Assembly: GCA_001931535.1 (NCBI GenBank)
Contig: CP016211.1
Location: forward strand, 10,090,377 to 10,154,376
From: Minicystis rosea
Lineage (GTDB): Bacteria; Myxococcota_A; Polyangia; Polyangiales; Polyangiaceae
DNA length: 64,000 bases
Reading direction: 5' to 3'
This document shows positions 26,925-35,503 of the stretch, piece after piece; positions within the stretch are counted from its first letter, which is position 1, and every line of letters begins with the position of its first letter. The translations under genes were made by a program, and so were the position numbers. Below the pieces are notes generated by a model. The model saw only the letters and a program-made list of their open reading frames with translations, had not been told where the DNA came from and made no database searches.

Positions 26925-27521
26925 CTACGGGCAGATCGAGGCCGTGTACGCGCCGCTTTGCGTGCCCCAGCTCGTCGAGGCGACGGTGAGCTGCACCTCG
27001 ATCGAGGTGGCGCTGACGCTGACGATCTCGAGGGTACCCTCGACCGAGCCGGGGCCGCCGCCGCCGCCGCCGCCGCAGGCGGCCATCCACACGGCCTGGT
27101 AGCCGCCGATGCTGTCGTCGCCGAGATCGATGGTCGCGCCGGCGACGACGAGATCGGCGGGAATGGCCACGGCCGCCTGCCAGAACGCCTGAGCGGCGCA
27201 CACGGCGGGCGACGTCGAGTCATCGATCTCGATCACGGGCTGCTCGCACGCCTGCGCCTTGCTCGCGAAGAAGAAGACGATGGCGTCGGACTCGAGCGCC
27301 GGATTGCCCATGAGGTTGAACGGCGCGCTCGCGGGGCTCGAAGGGCCGTGCACTTGCGAGAGACGCATCGCGATCGCGCTGGGATCCGGAGGCGTCGCGT
27401 CGGGGTCCGAGCCCAGCTCGTCCTCCGACGTCTCGGGGTGAAGCGGGTCGAGCACGATCGGGCTGCACGCGCCGAGCGCCACGAGCGAAAGCGTTCCGAG
27501 GGCCTTGATCCAGTGTTTCAT
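26925..27521 (-). CDS. Hypothetical lipoprotein
   Basis: A 198-residue secreted protein of unknown function. MKHWIKALGTLSLVALGAC is a lipoprotein signal with the lipobox Cys at residue 19. The mature part has scattered Cys residues and a Gly7 run (ACGGGGGGGPG) near residue 150. ATG 27521 was preferred over ATG 27527 because GGAGG lies 8 nt upstream of it. It follows the 349-residue secreted protein after a 62 bp gap on the same strand and may belong to the sigma/FecR unit. Confidence 0.65.
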   Translation of the reverse strand: MKHWIKALGTLSLVALGACSPIVLDPLHPETSEDELGSDPDATPPDPSAIAMRLSQVHGPSSPASAPFNLMGNPALESDAIVFFFASKAQACEQPVIEIDDSTSPAVCAAQAFWQAAVAIPADLVVAGATIDLGDDSIGGYQAVWMAACGGGGGGGPGSVEGTLEIVSVSATSIEVQLTVASTSWGTQSGAYTASICP

Positions 27522-27583
27522 GTGCATGACCTCCACCACAGGGTTCCTCGGATGAAGACCGCGCCGCGCGCGGCCACGGCTCA

Positions 27584-28633
27584 TCAGAACCAACCGAAAT
27601 CGACGCCCACCGACGCGAGCACGAGGGGCCGGCCGAACGTCGCCACGTCCTCCTTGGCGAGCTGAATGGAGACGTCCTGCGTGACGACGCCGACCAGCAC
27701 GTCGGCGCGCGCGCGCAGCATCGGCGTGAGCGCGACGGCGAGGCCGGTGCGCACGAAAGGCGCCGCCGTCCAGGCGGAAGCATCGTTCGCGGCCGTGCCC
27801 GCGACGGAGGCCGTGCCGGAGAGCGAGAGCGCGACCGCGGCCACACCGACGTCCACCGACGGCGCCCACGTGCTCGCGCGCGTCGTGAAGAGGAAGCGCA
27901 TGCCGGCGCCGAGCATCGTGGTCGAGAGATCGGCGCTGCCCGCGACGCCCGAGACGCGCGGGCGGGTGAGCGGGATCGACGCGAAGGCGAAGCCGCCGAC
28001 GCGGTCGCTCGGCAACCACGAGAGCCCGACGTCGAGCGCGGCCGCGGGGCCGAAGCCGCCCGGGCTCGCGAGCACGCCGGGCCCGATCGAGAACCGCAGC
28101 GTGGCCGGCGCGGGAGGCGCGGGCGCGGCGGGCGTGGGGAGCGAGAGCTTCTCGGGGAGATCGCGGGGCGCGGCGATCTCACCGCGCGACGGCACGGGCA
28201 GCGAGACTTCGAGGAGGCTCGCGCGGAGCAGCTCGACGGTGTGGATGGCCAGCGCCGCGTCGGCCTCGGGCGCGCTCGCGTCGCTCGCGATCTCGCGGAG
28301 CACCGTCTTGCCGGTGACGCGATCGGCGACCCACACCTCGACGCCGCGCGCGGAGGGGACCGCGCGGATCGCGGCCAGCGCGCCGCTCGCCCGCGCCGCA
28401 GCTTCGAGGGAGGCGCGCGTGGCGGGCTCGTCCTTCGGATCGAGGCGGACCGTCGCGAAGCCCAAGGACTCGAGCTCGGCGACCATGCGCTGGCCGAAGC
28501 GATCGGCGGGGCCCGCGATCACCGCGATGGTCCCGTGCCGCTCCTCCGCGGGCGTCTCCGCGTGCGCGAGGTGCGCCGTCATCGCGACGACACAGGCGAC
28601 CAGGATGGATGCGAAGCGCCGCTTCACCTTCAC
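27584..28633 (-). CDS. Secreted protein with outer-membrane beta-barrel-like C-terminus
   Basis: A 349-residue exported protein. The signal peptide is KVKRRFASILVACVVAMTAHLAHAE. Residues about 30-150 form an alpha/beta segment (GTIAVIAGPADRFGQRMVAE). After a Pro/Ala linker, the C-terminal 190 residues are short amphipathic strands separated by Gly/Asn turns and end in DFGWF, a terminal aromatic residue as in outer-membrane beta-barrels. Function unknown. The GTG start overlaps the stop of the FecR/TPR gene (GTGA), so it belongs with the sigma factor and FecR genes; together they resemble a small envelope unit. Confidence 0.6.
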   Translation of the reverse strand: MKVKRRFASILVACVVAMTAHLAHAETPAEERHGTIAVIAGPADRFGQRMVAELESLGFATVRLDPKDEPATRASLEAAARASGALAAIRAVPSARGVEVWVADRVTGKTVLREIASDASAPEADAALAIHTVELLRASLLEVSLPVPSRGEIAAPRDLPEKLSLPTPAAPAPPAPATLRFSIGPGVLASPGGFGPAAALDVGLSWLPSDRVGGFAFASIPLTRPRVSGVAGSADLSTTMLGAGMRFLFTTRASTWAPSVDVGVAAVALSLSGTASVAGTAANDASAWTAAPFVRTGLAVALTPMLRARADVLVGVVTQDVSIQLAKEDVATFGRPLVLASVGVDFGWF

Positions 28634-29951
28634 GGCTCGCCCGCGTCCGAGCCGCGCGCGAGCACCCGCCGCGCGTACGCAGCATACGAGCCGCTCGGAT
28701 ACGACGCGAGGTAGCGCTCCGCCGCGCGGCGCGCCCCCTCTTCGTCGCCCATGCGATCCCGGGCTTCGAGGAGCCTCCCCACGGCTTCCGCGGCGAACGG
28801 GCCACCGGGCTGCTCGCTCAGGTAGGCCATGAAGTAGGCCGCGGCCGATGCATGATCCTTGCGACGGTCCTGAGCGACGCGACCCAGGATGAAGGCCGCC
28901 GACGCGGCTTCGGCCGATCCGGGGAAGCGCGTGCGCAACGCCGTGAACGCCTGCGCCGCGCGCGTCGCGTCGCCGCCGAGCCGAGCGGCCTCGCCGAGGG
29001 CGTACAGATCGCTCGCGCGCGCGGAGCCGCAGATGGCATCGAATCCCTCGCGCTGCGCGGCCGCGAGCGCCTCCTTGTACTTGCCGTCGAGCGACAGCGC
29101 GCGCCACGTCGAGGGCTCGCGCGCGGCCGGCGCGGGCGCGCTCGCCGAGGGCCGCGGCGCGATCGGCTCCGCCTCGGGCACGCGCGCCGACGACGGCGGC
29201 GCGATCGGCTCGATCGGCATGGGCTCGATCGGCGCGGGCGCGCTCACGACCGGCGCGCTCGCCGAAGGCGCGCTCGATGGAAGCACGACGGCGGCGTCGA
29301 TCGCGCTCGACGCCAGCGTGCCCGTCGCGGGCGACACCGTGAGCCGCTCGCCCGCGCGCACGCTGCGCGCGTCGCCCACGACCGGGCCCGACACGGTGAT
29401 GGCGCCTTCGCGCAGCGCCACCGAGAACTGCTCGGTCACCGGATCCCAGCTCGTCTCGAAGCGCGTCCCGATCACGTGCACCTGGAACGGGCCGACGCGC
29501 ACCATCCACCGCGTGGCCTCGCGATGGACGACCGCGAGATCGAGCGAGCCTCGCTCGAGCGCGATCTCCGCGCCCTCCGCGCTCACCGAGGCGACGCGCG
29601 CGCGGCCGCCCGGCGCGAGCACGAGCCGCGATCCATCCGAGAACTGGATCGGCAGCGCCGCCGCGGGGGCGCCGCGATCCACGCGCCCACCACGCCGGCC
29701 TCCATCGCGCCCACGTCGAAGCGCAGCGGCGCGCGCGGCCGCATCACGATCCACGCGGCCATCATCAGGGCCGCCGCCGCGAGCAGCGCCGCCGCGCGGG
29801 CCCACGATCGCGGGCGCGCGCGGCCCGCCGGGCCCTCGCGCAGGAAGCGGGCGCGACCGCGCTCCCGATCGAGCTGCGCCTCGGGCGCGCGATCTTGCAG
29901 CTCGGCCACGCGCCGGCCGAGGGAGGTCAGCGATCGGTCGGACTGCCCCAT
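28630..29951 (-). pseudogene. FecR-domain/TPR protein interrupted by an apparent frameshift
   Basis: Two reading frames together make one sensible protein. From ATG 29951 (MGQSDRSLTSLGRRVAELQ) a cytoplasmic stretch, one membrane helix (AAALLAAAALMMAAWIVM) and the start of a FecR domain are read, up to GAWIAA. The domain then continues in the next frame (LPIQFSDGSRLVLAPGGRA, VGPFQVHVIGTRFE), followed by a Pro/Ala linker and TPR-like repeats to 28630. The switch falls at a run of five Gs at 29665-29669 (C5 on the coding strand); one more C would restore the frame. This may be a sequencing error, a real mutation or, less likely, programmed shifting. FecR proteins transmit envelope signals to ECF sigma factors, and one overlaps this start. 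Confidence 0.65.
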
Positions 29952-30652
29952 CGGGTCCCTCCATCGATCCACGCGTCGAGCGCGGGGTGTTTCTTGGCCT
30001 CGGCGGCGAAGCGATCGCTCGCGCGCCCGAGGCGCCGCTTGATCGTGGCGAGCGAGGTCCCGCACGCGGCGGCGACCTCGGTCAGCTCCATCCCGTCGAT
30101 GAAGCGGAGCGCGAAGGCGATGCGCTCGTCCGGCGGGAGCGTCTCGAGCGCGGCGTACGTCGCCCGCAGCGCGTCGCGCACCTCGCCCGAGGCCGTGGTC
30201 GACGGCACCTCGGGCAGCTCGTCGCTCGGCAAGAACCACAGCCAGCTCCGCCGCTTTCGCCGCGTGATCGCGGAGTGCGCCACGTTCACCGCGATCATCG
30301 TGAGCCAGCCTTTCAAGGCGCTGGGATCGTCGAGCGATCCGATGGCGCCGAGCGCGCGCACGAAGACGTCGTGATGGAGGTCGGCGAGATCGGGATGAAA
30401 GCCGAGGATGCGGTAGAGCACGCGGTGCACGTGGTCGGCGTGCCGATCGTAGAGCGCCGCCCGCGCCCCCGGATCGCCGCGCCGAAACCCCTGCACCAGT
30501 GCCGCATCGTCCCCGCGAAGGCGACCTTCGGAGGCGGCGGTGGGACGAGCGCGAGGGGCATAGGCAAAGGAAGCTCCTCCACCTGAAGACTTCAGAGCCC
30601 CACGCCGCGGCTCAACAAAGATCGCCGCCACCGCGAAGACGGCGCAACCCAT
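29927..30652 (-). CDS. RNA polymerase sigma-70 factor, ECF type
   Basis: A 241-residue ECF sigma factor. Region 2 (DDAALVQGFRRGDPGARAAL, DLADLHHDVFVRALGAIGSL, then LKGWLTMIAVNVAHSAITRR) contains the core-binding and -10 recognition helices. Region 4 (LETLPPDERIAFALRFIDGM, LTEVAAACGTSLATIKRRLG) is the -35-binding helix-turn-helix. The first 45 residues are nonconserved, so the true start may be a GTG a few codons inside; ATG 30652 is the only ATG in frame upstream. Its 3' end overlaps the FecR-like gene by 25 nt, the usual sigma/FecR pairing, implying control by an envelope signal. Confidence 0.88.
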   Translation of the reverse strand: MGCAVFAVAAIFVEPRRGALKSSGGGASFAYAPRARPTAASEGRLRGDDAALVQGFRRGDPGARAALYDRHADHVHRVLYRILGFHPDLADLHHDVFVRALGAIGSLDDPSALKGWLTMIAVNVAHSAITRRKRRSWLWFLPSDELPEVPSTTASGEVRDALRATYAALETLPPDERIAFALRFIDGMELTEVAAACGTSLATIKRRLGRASDRFAAEAKKHPALDAWIDGGTRWGSPTDR

Positions 30653-30788
30653 CGAGATTCATGAACATTACGGCGCCTCGCGGACGAGCGGAGCGCGACC
30701 TCGAGCCGGCGTGGACGGGGCGAGGGCTCGGGGGAAAGAGGCGAGCCCTCATCGTGAGATCAAGAACCCGACGTCAGACCCGAATCGG

Positions 30789-30832
30789 CCCAACGGGCTT
30801 GGCCCGTTGGGGGAAAGGACGCGCGTCCTTTC
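30789..30832 (-). terminator. Double-hairpin element 3' of the gene at 30831
   Basis: CCCAACGGGC-TTG-GCCCGTTGGG (10 bp stem, 30789-30811) is followed by GAAAGGACGCGCGTCCTTTC (30813-30832), a perfect 20 bp palindrome that reaches into the stop codon of the reverse-strand gene. Layout and core sequence match the pair after the M23 gene at 10114-10156. Confidence 0.45.
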
Positions 30833-31247
30833 AAATCAAACTAATGCGCTTCATCAGCTCGCCGCAGAGGTCCGAGCTCGGGTTGCGCTCGCGCTCGATG
30901 GCGAGGCCGGCGCGGAAGATGGTGGAGGCGCTGTCGGTGTTGCCGAGGACGACGTGGCAGACGCCGAGCATCTCGTGATCGGCGGGCTCCTGGTGGATGC
31001 TCACGAGCTCCGTGAGCGCGGGGACGGCGGCGCGGTGGGCCTCGATCATGATGGCCGAGGGCGTGCGGGGCGCGTTCTTGGCGAGGATCATGAGGCGCAG
31101 CGCTTGCCGCTGATCCTCGGGGCGCTGCGCGGCGAACCACGGGGCCGTGAAGAGATCGCGGTACCCTTGGTAGGCGCCGTCGAGGTCCCCGCTGCGGGCT
31201 ACGGTGACGATCCGCTTGACCGACGAGACGAGCTCTTCCTTCGACAT
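30831..31247 (-). CDS. Hypothetical protein, helical (TPR-like)
   Basis: A 138-residue protein that is almost wholly helical (SKEELVSSVKRIVTVARSGD, LDGAYQGYRDLF, RQALRLMILAKNA, HEMLGVCHVVLGNTDSASTI). The spacing and small residues suggest two or three tetratricopeptide-like hairpins, but no repeat is canonical. No signal peptide. ATG 31247 gives the helical start; a second ATG lies 12 nt upstream. It is divergent from trmO and ends inside a palindromic element. Function unknown. Confidence 0.6.
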   Translation of the reverse strand: MSKEELVSSVKRIVTVARSGDLDGAYQGYRDLFTAPWFAAQRPEDQRQALRLMILAKNAPRTPSAIMIEAHRAAVPALTELVSIHQEPADHEMLGVCHVVLGNTDSASTIFRAGLAIERERNPSSDLCGELMKRISLI

Positions 31248-31331
31248 GGCGCGGACCATACACGCGCGCGGCGCGGGCGGGGAGCCCGGAGAGCGCACAG
31301 CACGCCCCGGGCGGTGTGGTAAGCGTGACGA

Positions 31332-32162
31332 ATGCTCGCGCCGGTCAGCTTCACCCCCATCGGCGTGGTCCGGACCCCGTTCCCGGACCGCGTGAGCGCG
31401 CCCCGCCAACCGTATGCGGGCGCTGAGGTGCAGGGCACCATCGAGCTCTTCCCCGGCCACGATTTCGAGCACGCGCTCAGCGATTTGGAGGGGTGGGATC
31501 GGCTCTGGGTGATCTTCTGCTTCCACCTCAACGAGCCCGGCGTGTGGCGGCCCAAGGTGCTCCCGCCGCGGAGCCCCGACAAGCGCCGCGGCGTGTTCTC
31601 CACGCGCTCGCCGCACCGGCCGAACCCGATCGGCCTGTCGGTGGTGCGGCTCGACTCGGTGGAAGGCCTGACCCTGCGCATCCGCGACGTCGACATCGTC
31701 GATGGATCGCCCGTGCTCGATCTCAAGCCCTACGTCCCCTACGCCGACGCCTTCCCCGACGCGCGCACCGGCTGGCTCGCGCCGCTCGCGCCGGCCGCGA
31801 CCGGCGAGCCCGTGCAAGCGCGCGATCCCGAGCCCGGCTTCCACGTCACCTGGAGCGCCGCGGCCGCAGCCCAAGCCGCATGGCTCGCCGAGCGCGGCAT
31901 CGATCTGGAGACCCCGGTGAACCGCGCGCTCACGCTCGGCCCGCAGCCGCATCCGTACCGCCGCATCAAGCGCGAAGGCGCGGGCTTCCGCTTGGCCGTG
32001 AAGGACTGGCGCATCCGCTTCCACGTCGACGGCCGCGCCGTCACCGTCGACGCGATCGGCAGCGGCTACCGCGCCGCGGAGCTGGCCGCGTCGCAAGCGC
32101 CCGAAGTCGCGCTCCAACGCGATTTCGTGGCCGCGTTCCCGCCGACCGACGGGCCTGCGTAG
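31332..32162 (+). CDS. trmO: tRNA (N6-threonylcarbamoyladenosine-37) methyltransferase TrmO
   Basis: A 276-residue TrmO (YaeB/TsaA family), which methylates t6A37 in tRNA using S-adenosylmethionine. It starts with FTPIGVVRTPFPDR; the core has RSPDKRRGVFSTRSPHRPNP followed by IGLSVV, and DGSPVLDLKPYVPYADAF, all diagnostic. The C-terminal extension (LTLGPQPHPYRRIKREGAGF) is also found in the E. coli enzyme. Divergent from the small gene at 31247 and 15 bp before a MITE-like element. Confidence 0.92.
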   Translation: MLAPVSFTPIGVVRTPFPDRVSAPRQPYAGAEVQGTIELFPGHDFEHALSDLEGWDRLWVIFCFHLNEPGVWRPKVLPPRSPDKRRGVFSTRSPHRPNPIGLSVVRLDSVEGLTLRIRDVDIVDGSPVLDLKPYVPYADAFPDARTGWLAPLAPAATGEPVQARDPEPGFHVTWSAAAAAQAAWLAERGIDLETPVNRALTLGPQPHPYRRIKREGAGFRLAVKDWRIRFHVDGRAVTVDAIGSGYRAAELAASQAPEVALQRDFVAAFPPTDGPA

Positions 32163-32177
32163 AGGCCGAAACGCTTG

Positions 32178-32475
32178 CTGAGCCCGCTCCCTGGCGGTCG
32201 CGGCTGCCGTCGTTTCGAGTGCGCGGTTCGTCGCGATATGCGGTTCGTCGCGTGCGCGGTTCATCGCGATGCGCGGTTCGTCGCGTGCGCGGTTCATCGC
32301 GATGCGCGGTTCATCGCGATGCGCGGTTCGTCGCGATGCGCGGTTCATCGCGTGCGCGGTTCGTCGCGATATGCGGTTCGTCGCGACATGCGGTTCGTCG
32401 CGACATGCGGTTCGTCGCGACGCGTGGTTCGTCGTAGCCGCAGGGGCAGCCGCGACCGCAAGGGAGCGGGCTCAG
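32178..32475. mobile_element. MITE-like element with 31-bp terminal inverted repeats
   Basis: Left end 32178-32208 (CTGAGCCCGCTCCCT...CGGCTGCC) and right end 32445-32475 (GGCAGCCGCG...GGGCTCAG) are reverse complements at 30 of 31 positions. They enclose about 236 bp made almost entirely of a tandem array. No coding capacity and no obvious target duplication. Copies of the same end sequence occur alone at 11372-11403 and 37231-37260, so this is a dispersed family. It fills the 356 bp between trmO and the histidine kinase gene. Confidence 0.65.
32223..32439. repeat. Tandem array of 16/17-bp units (GCGGTTCGTCGCGATRY)
   Basis: Twelve clear units and a thirteenth degenerate one, all beginning GCGGTTCRTCGCG and ending in ATAT, ATGC, ACAT, ACGC or TGC. 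Units are 17 bp except a few of 16 bp that lack one base. There are no unique spacers, so it is not a CRISPR. It forms the core of the element with 31 bp inverted ends. Confidence 0.9.
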
Positions 32476-32518
32476 GGGATTGCTGGCCGTTGGTGTCCGG
32501 AAGCGGGCCGGCGTCGCG

Positions 32519-34039
32519 CTACTTGCGCACGGGCAGCGTGACCGTGAAGATTGCGCCTTGGCTGGGCTCGCTGGTGACTTGGATGGTGCCGCCGTGGGCT
32601 TCGACGACGGTCTTGGCGATGGCGAGGCCGAGGCCGGTGCCGTCTTTGTCGGCGTCGGTGGTGAAGAAGCGATCGAAGATCTTCGGGAGGTTCGCGGGGG
32701 AGATGCCGGGGCCGCGATCGATGACGGCGATCTGCACGACGGAGGCGCCGCCGTCGACCTCGACGACGACGGGCACGCCGGAGGGCGAGAAGCGCACGGC
32801 GTTGTCGAGGAGGTTCAGGATGGCGGTCTCGAGATCCATCTCGCGGGCGCGGAGCTCGCGCACCGAGGCGCGGTAGCGGAGCTCGACGGGTTGATCGGGT
32901 GCGCTCGCGCGCGCTGTCGTGCGGGACAGCAGCGCGGGCAGGCTCACCGGCGTCATGGCTTGGCTCGACGCTTCGATGCGCGACAGCTCGAGGAGGCGGG
33001 AGACCAAGCGATCGAGGCGCGCCACGTCGAGCTCGATGTTGCGGAGGAAGCGCGCGCGGGCCTCGGGATCGTCGGCGGCGCCTTCTTCGAGGAGCTCGGC
33101 GGCGCCGCGGATCGACGTGAGCGGCGACTTGAACTCGTGCGCCACGTCGGCGGCGAACTCGGAGATGTAGCGCATGCGCGCGTCGAGCCGCTCCTTCATG
33201 AGCGCGAACGACTCGGCGAGCTCCGCGATCTCGCCGCTCCCGCCGATGGGCACCACCACGTCCTTCTCCCCCGCGGCCACGCGCTTGGCCGCGCGCGACA
33301 GGTGCACGAGCGGCCGCGAGAGCGTGTACGCGAGGAGCAAGGTGATGGTCCCCGTGATGGCGAAGGCCACGCACAGGACACGCATGAGGCCCGCGCGGAT
33401 GCGGTAGAGCTCGACCATCACCGGGCGCGTGGAGCGGACGGCGTAGACGGCGCCGGCGATGCGATTGCCGTCGAAGACCGGCTCGGCGATGAAGAAGAAG
33501 ACCCCTGGATCCCGCGCCCGGAGGCGCGTGCGCGACGACGGCGCGCCGCGCAGCGCGGTGCGCACCTCGGCGCGATCGGCGAGCTCCGGCCAGGCGCCGG
33601 GGCTCTGGGCGTCGCGGCGCATGTCGGCGTAGGGGATCTCGTCGCTCGCCGATCGAGGCGCACGCCGCGGCAGGATGTGGGGCGGCGGCTGCTCCGGGCC
33701 TTCGGGCGGGCCGGCCTCGTGCGAGTCCGCGAGCACCTCGCCCGTCGGATCGAGCAGGCGGACCCGCGTGCGCGTCGACTTCGCCGCCTCCGTGAGGATG
33801 CCGATCTGCCGGGGATCGCCGAGGGGAATGCCGGCCGCGAGATCGGACTCCACCAGCGCGCGCACCAGCGCGGCCTGGTTCTTCATGTCGCGCTCGAGCG
33901 CCTCGTTGAGCTGCCGCTCGTGGATGCGCGCGAACTCGAGGCCCACCACGGGCACGAGCAGGACGACGAGGTTGACGATGAGGAGGCGGATGCCGATCCG
34001 CCCGAAGGCCCGAACCACCCGGCGGAGGAAGTGGATCAT
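32519..34039 (-). CDS. Membrane sensor histidine kinase (HAMP)
   Basis: A 506-residue kinase. Helix 1 (LLIVNLVVLLVPVVGLEF) and a second helix near residue 235 (VLCVAFAITGTITLLLAY) enclose a roughly 190-residue periplasmic sensor with a Pro-rich loop. A HAMP linker (RPLVHLSRAAKRVAAGE) leads to the H-box FAADVAHEFKSPLTSIRG, the N-box LNLLDNAVRF, and ATP-lid motifs DRGPGISP and DGTGLGLAIAKTV. The layout resembles ChvG/BaeS-type kinases. The signal is unknown. It lies 10 bp behind its OmpR-type regulator and ends a five-gene unit that begins at 36992. Confidence 0.92.
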   Translation of the reverse strand: MIHFLRRVVRAFGRIGIRLLIVNLVVLLVPVVGLEFARIHERQLNEALERDMKNQAALVRALVESDLAAGIPLGDPRQIGILTEAAKSTRTRVRLLDPTGEVLADSHEAGPPEGPEQPPPHILPRRAPRSASDEIPYADMRRDAQSPGAWPELADRAEVRTALRGAPSSRTRLRARDPGVFFFIAEPVFDGNRIAGAVYAVRSTRPVMVELYRIRAGLMRVLCVAFAITGTITLLLAYTLSRPLVHLSRAAKRVAAGEKDVVVPIGGSGEIAELAESFALMKERLDARMRYISEFAADVAHEFKSPLTSIRGAAELLEEGAADDPEARARFLRNIELDVARLDRLVSRLLELSRIEASSQAMTPVSLPALLSRTTARASAPDQPVELRYRASVRELRAREMDLETAILNLLDNAVRFSPSGVPVVVEVDGGASVVQIAVIDRGPGISPANLPKIFDRFFTTDADKDGTGLGLAIAKTVVEAHGGTIQVTSEPSQGAIFTVTLPVRK

Positions 34040-34049
34040 CGCGCCCGCG

Positions 34050-34739
34050 TCACGCTTCGGCGGCCTTGTAGCCGACGCCGTGCACCGTCGCGATCGGATC
34101 GCCGCCGGCCTCGCGGAACTTGGCGCGGATGCGGCGCACGTGCGTGTCGATGGTGCGCTCGGTGATGAGGTTGTCGTAGCGATAAGCGCGCTGCATGAGC
34201 TGCCCGCGCGAGAGCACCACGCCGGGCCGCTCCAAGAGGGCGCCGAGCACGCCGAACTCGGTGGGCGTGAGCGCCACGAGGCGCCCGCTGTAACGCACCT
34301 CGTGGCGCTCGGTGTCGATCTCCACGGCCCCGTGCGTGAGCACCGATCGCTTCGGCGGCGCGGCCGGCGGGCCCTCCACGCGCCGGAAGACGGCGCGCAC
34401 GCGGGCCACGAGCTCCCGCGGGGAGAAGGGCTTGCTCAGGTAATCGTCGCCGCCGATCTCGAGGCCCACGATGCGATCGACCTCCTCGCCGCGAGCGGAG
34501 AGGAAGAGGATGGGGACGCGGTGATGCTTCTGGCGGATGCGCCGGCACACCTCGAGGCCGTCGAGCTCGGGGAGCATCACGTCGAGCACCACGAGGTCGA
34601 CGTCGCCGCCGTCCACCGCGGTGAGCGCGGCCGGCCCATCGGCGACCGCGGTGACGGTGAAGCCCTCCTTCTTGAGCGCGTATTGCAGCACCTCGCGGAT
34701 GCGCGCTTCGTCGTCGACGACCAGGATGTGCTTGCTCAC
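34050..34739 (-). CDS. OmpR-family response regulator
   Basis: A 229-residue two-domain regulator. Receiver: ILVVDDEARIREVL, phospho-acceptor in DLVVLDVMLPELDG, Lys in YLSKPFSPREL. DNA-binding winged helix: LTPTEFGVLGALLERPGVV and ERTIDTHVRRIRAKF. The GTG at 34739 has GAGG 5 nt upstream and puts the receiver strand at residue 3. ATG 34799 overlaps the previous stop (ATGA) and would add 20 residues, so both starts are plausible. Partner of the kinase directly downstream. Confidence 0.92.
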   Translation of the reverse strand: MSKHILVVDDEARIREVLQYALKKEGFTVTAVADGPAALTAVDGGDVDLVVLDVMLPELDGLEVCRRIRQKHHRVPILFLSARGEEVDRIVGLEIGGDDYLSKPFSPRELVARVRAVFRRVEGPPAAPPKRSVLTHGAVEIDTERHEVRYSGRLVALTPTEFGVLGALLERPGVVLSRGQLMQRAYRYDNLITERTIDTHVRRIRAKFREAGGDPIATVHGVGYKAAEA

Positions 34740-34795
34740 GTGCGCCTCGTACCGGCGGTGCGGGGCTTCGAGCCCGACGGCTTGTGCGAGCTCGC

Positions 34796-35503
34796 TCATG
34801 CGACCTCGGCGTGGGCAGGGGGCACCTCGTCGGTGCCGAGCGCGACGCCGAGCCCTTCGACCCGCGCCCACAGCTCCGAGACGATACCACCGGCGCCCTC
34901 GGGTTGTGGACCGGAGAGCCGCGCGATCACGAGCTGCGCCCGGAGCGCTTGCACCACGTCGCCGAGCTCGTCGAGGGCGCGCGCGTCCCGCTCGCGCATG
35001 GCGGCGATCCGGCGCACGTTGTCGAGGTGAAGCCGCGCCGTGGAGATGGCCCGCGGCGACGCGTTGCTCTCGGTGAGCTCCGCGAGCCGCGCCTCCGCGG
35101 CCGCGAGATCGAAGCCTTCGCGCGCGAGCAGCGCCCCGAGCTCGGCGTGCCGCTCCGCCGCGCGCCGCACCTCCGCGAGCATCCGCTCGGCCGCGTCGCG
35201 CGGCAGCAACGCTTCGAGCGACGTGCCCGCGCATGCCTCCACGCCCTCGCGCAGCGCCGACGCGATCCGATCCGCGGCCGCCGCCACCGGCGCTTCCGGC
35301 CGAGCGCCGGGCACCACGCGCGCCGGCGCCGGGAGCCGCTTCGCCGAGGTGAGCGCGATCGGCGCCCACAGCGGCCAGAGGATCACCGCGACCGCCGCCG
35401 ACAGCATCCGCGCCGCGCCTCGATCGGTCGAGGTCCGGTAGATGGCGACGGCGGAGGCGACGCCGGCGACCAGGTAGATCACCGCCAAGTCTCCGAGGCT
35501 CAT
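34796..35503 (-). CDS. Membrane-anchored protein with coiled-coil C-terminus (unknown)
   Basis: A 235-residue protein. Two hydrophobic helices near the N-terminus (LAVIYLVAGVASAVAIY and AVAVILWPLWAPIAL) are followed by a long helical, charged region (SALREGVEACAGTSLEALL, AERMLAEVRRAAERHAELGA, ISTARLHLDNVRRIAAMRER) typical of a coiled coil. No enzyme motif. ATG 35503 overlaps the previous stop (ATGA). It sits between two polytopic membrane proteins and the OmpR regulator, so it may take part in signalling by the kinase; this is inference from position. Confidence 0.6.
   Translation of the reverse strand: MSLGDLAVIYLVAGVASAVAIYRTSTDRGAARMLSAAVAVILWPLWAPIALTSAKRLPAPARVVPGARPEAPVAAAADRIASALREGVEACAGTSLEALLPRDAAERMLAEVRRAAERHAELGALLAREGFDLAAAEARLAELTESNASPRAISTARLHLDNVRRIAAMRERDARALDELGDVVQALRAQLVIARLSGPQPEGAGGIVSELWARVEGLGVALGTDEVPPAHAEVA

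Noticed and set aside
28630..29964. Treating the FecR/TPR gene as a single unbroken frame starting near 29964
   Set aside because: The first ~95 codons in that frame are Arg/Gly/Ala shadow sequence without the membrane helix. The helix and early FecR strand are in the neighbouring frame, so a frameshift explains the locus better.
32223..32439. Possible CRISPR array
   Set aside because: Units are contiguous, with no unique spacers, and no cas genes are present in the window.
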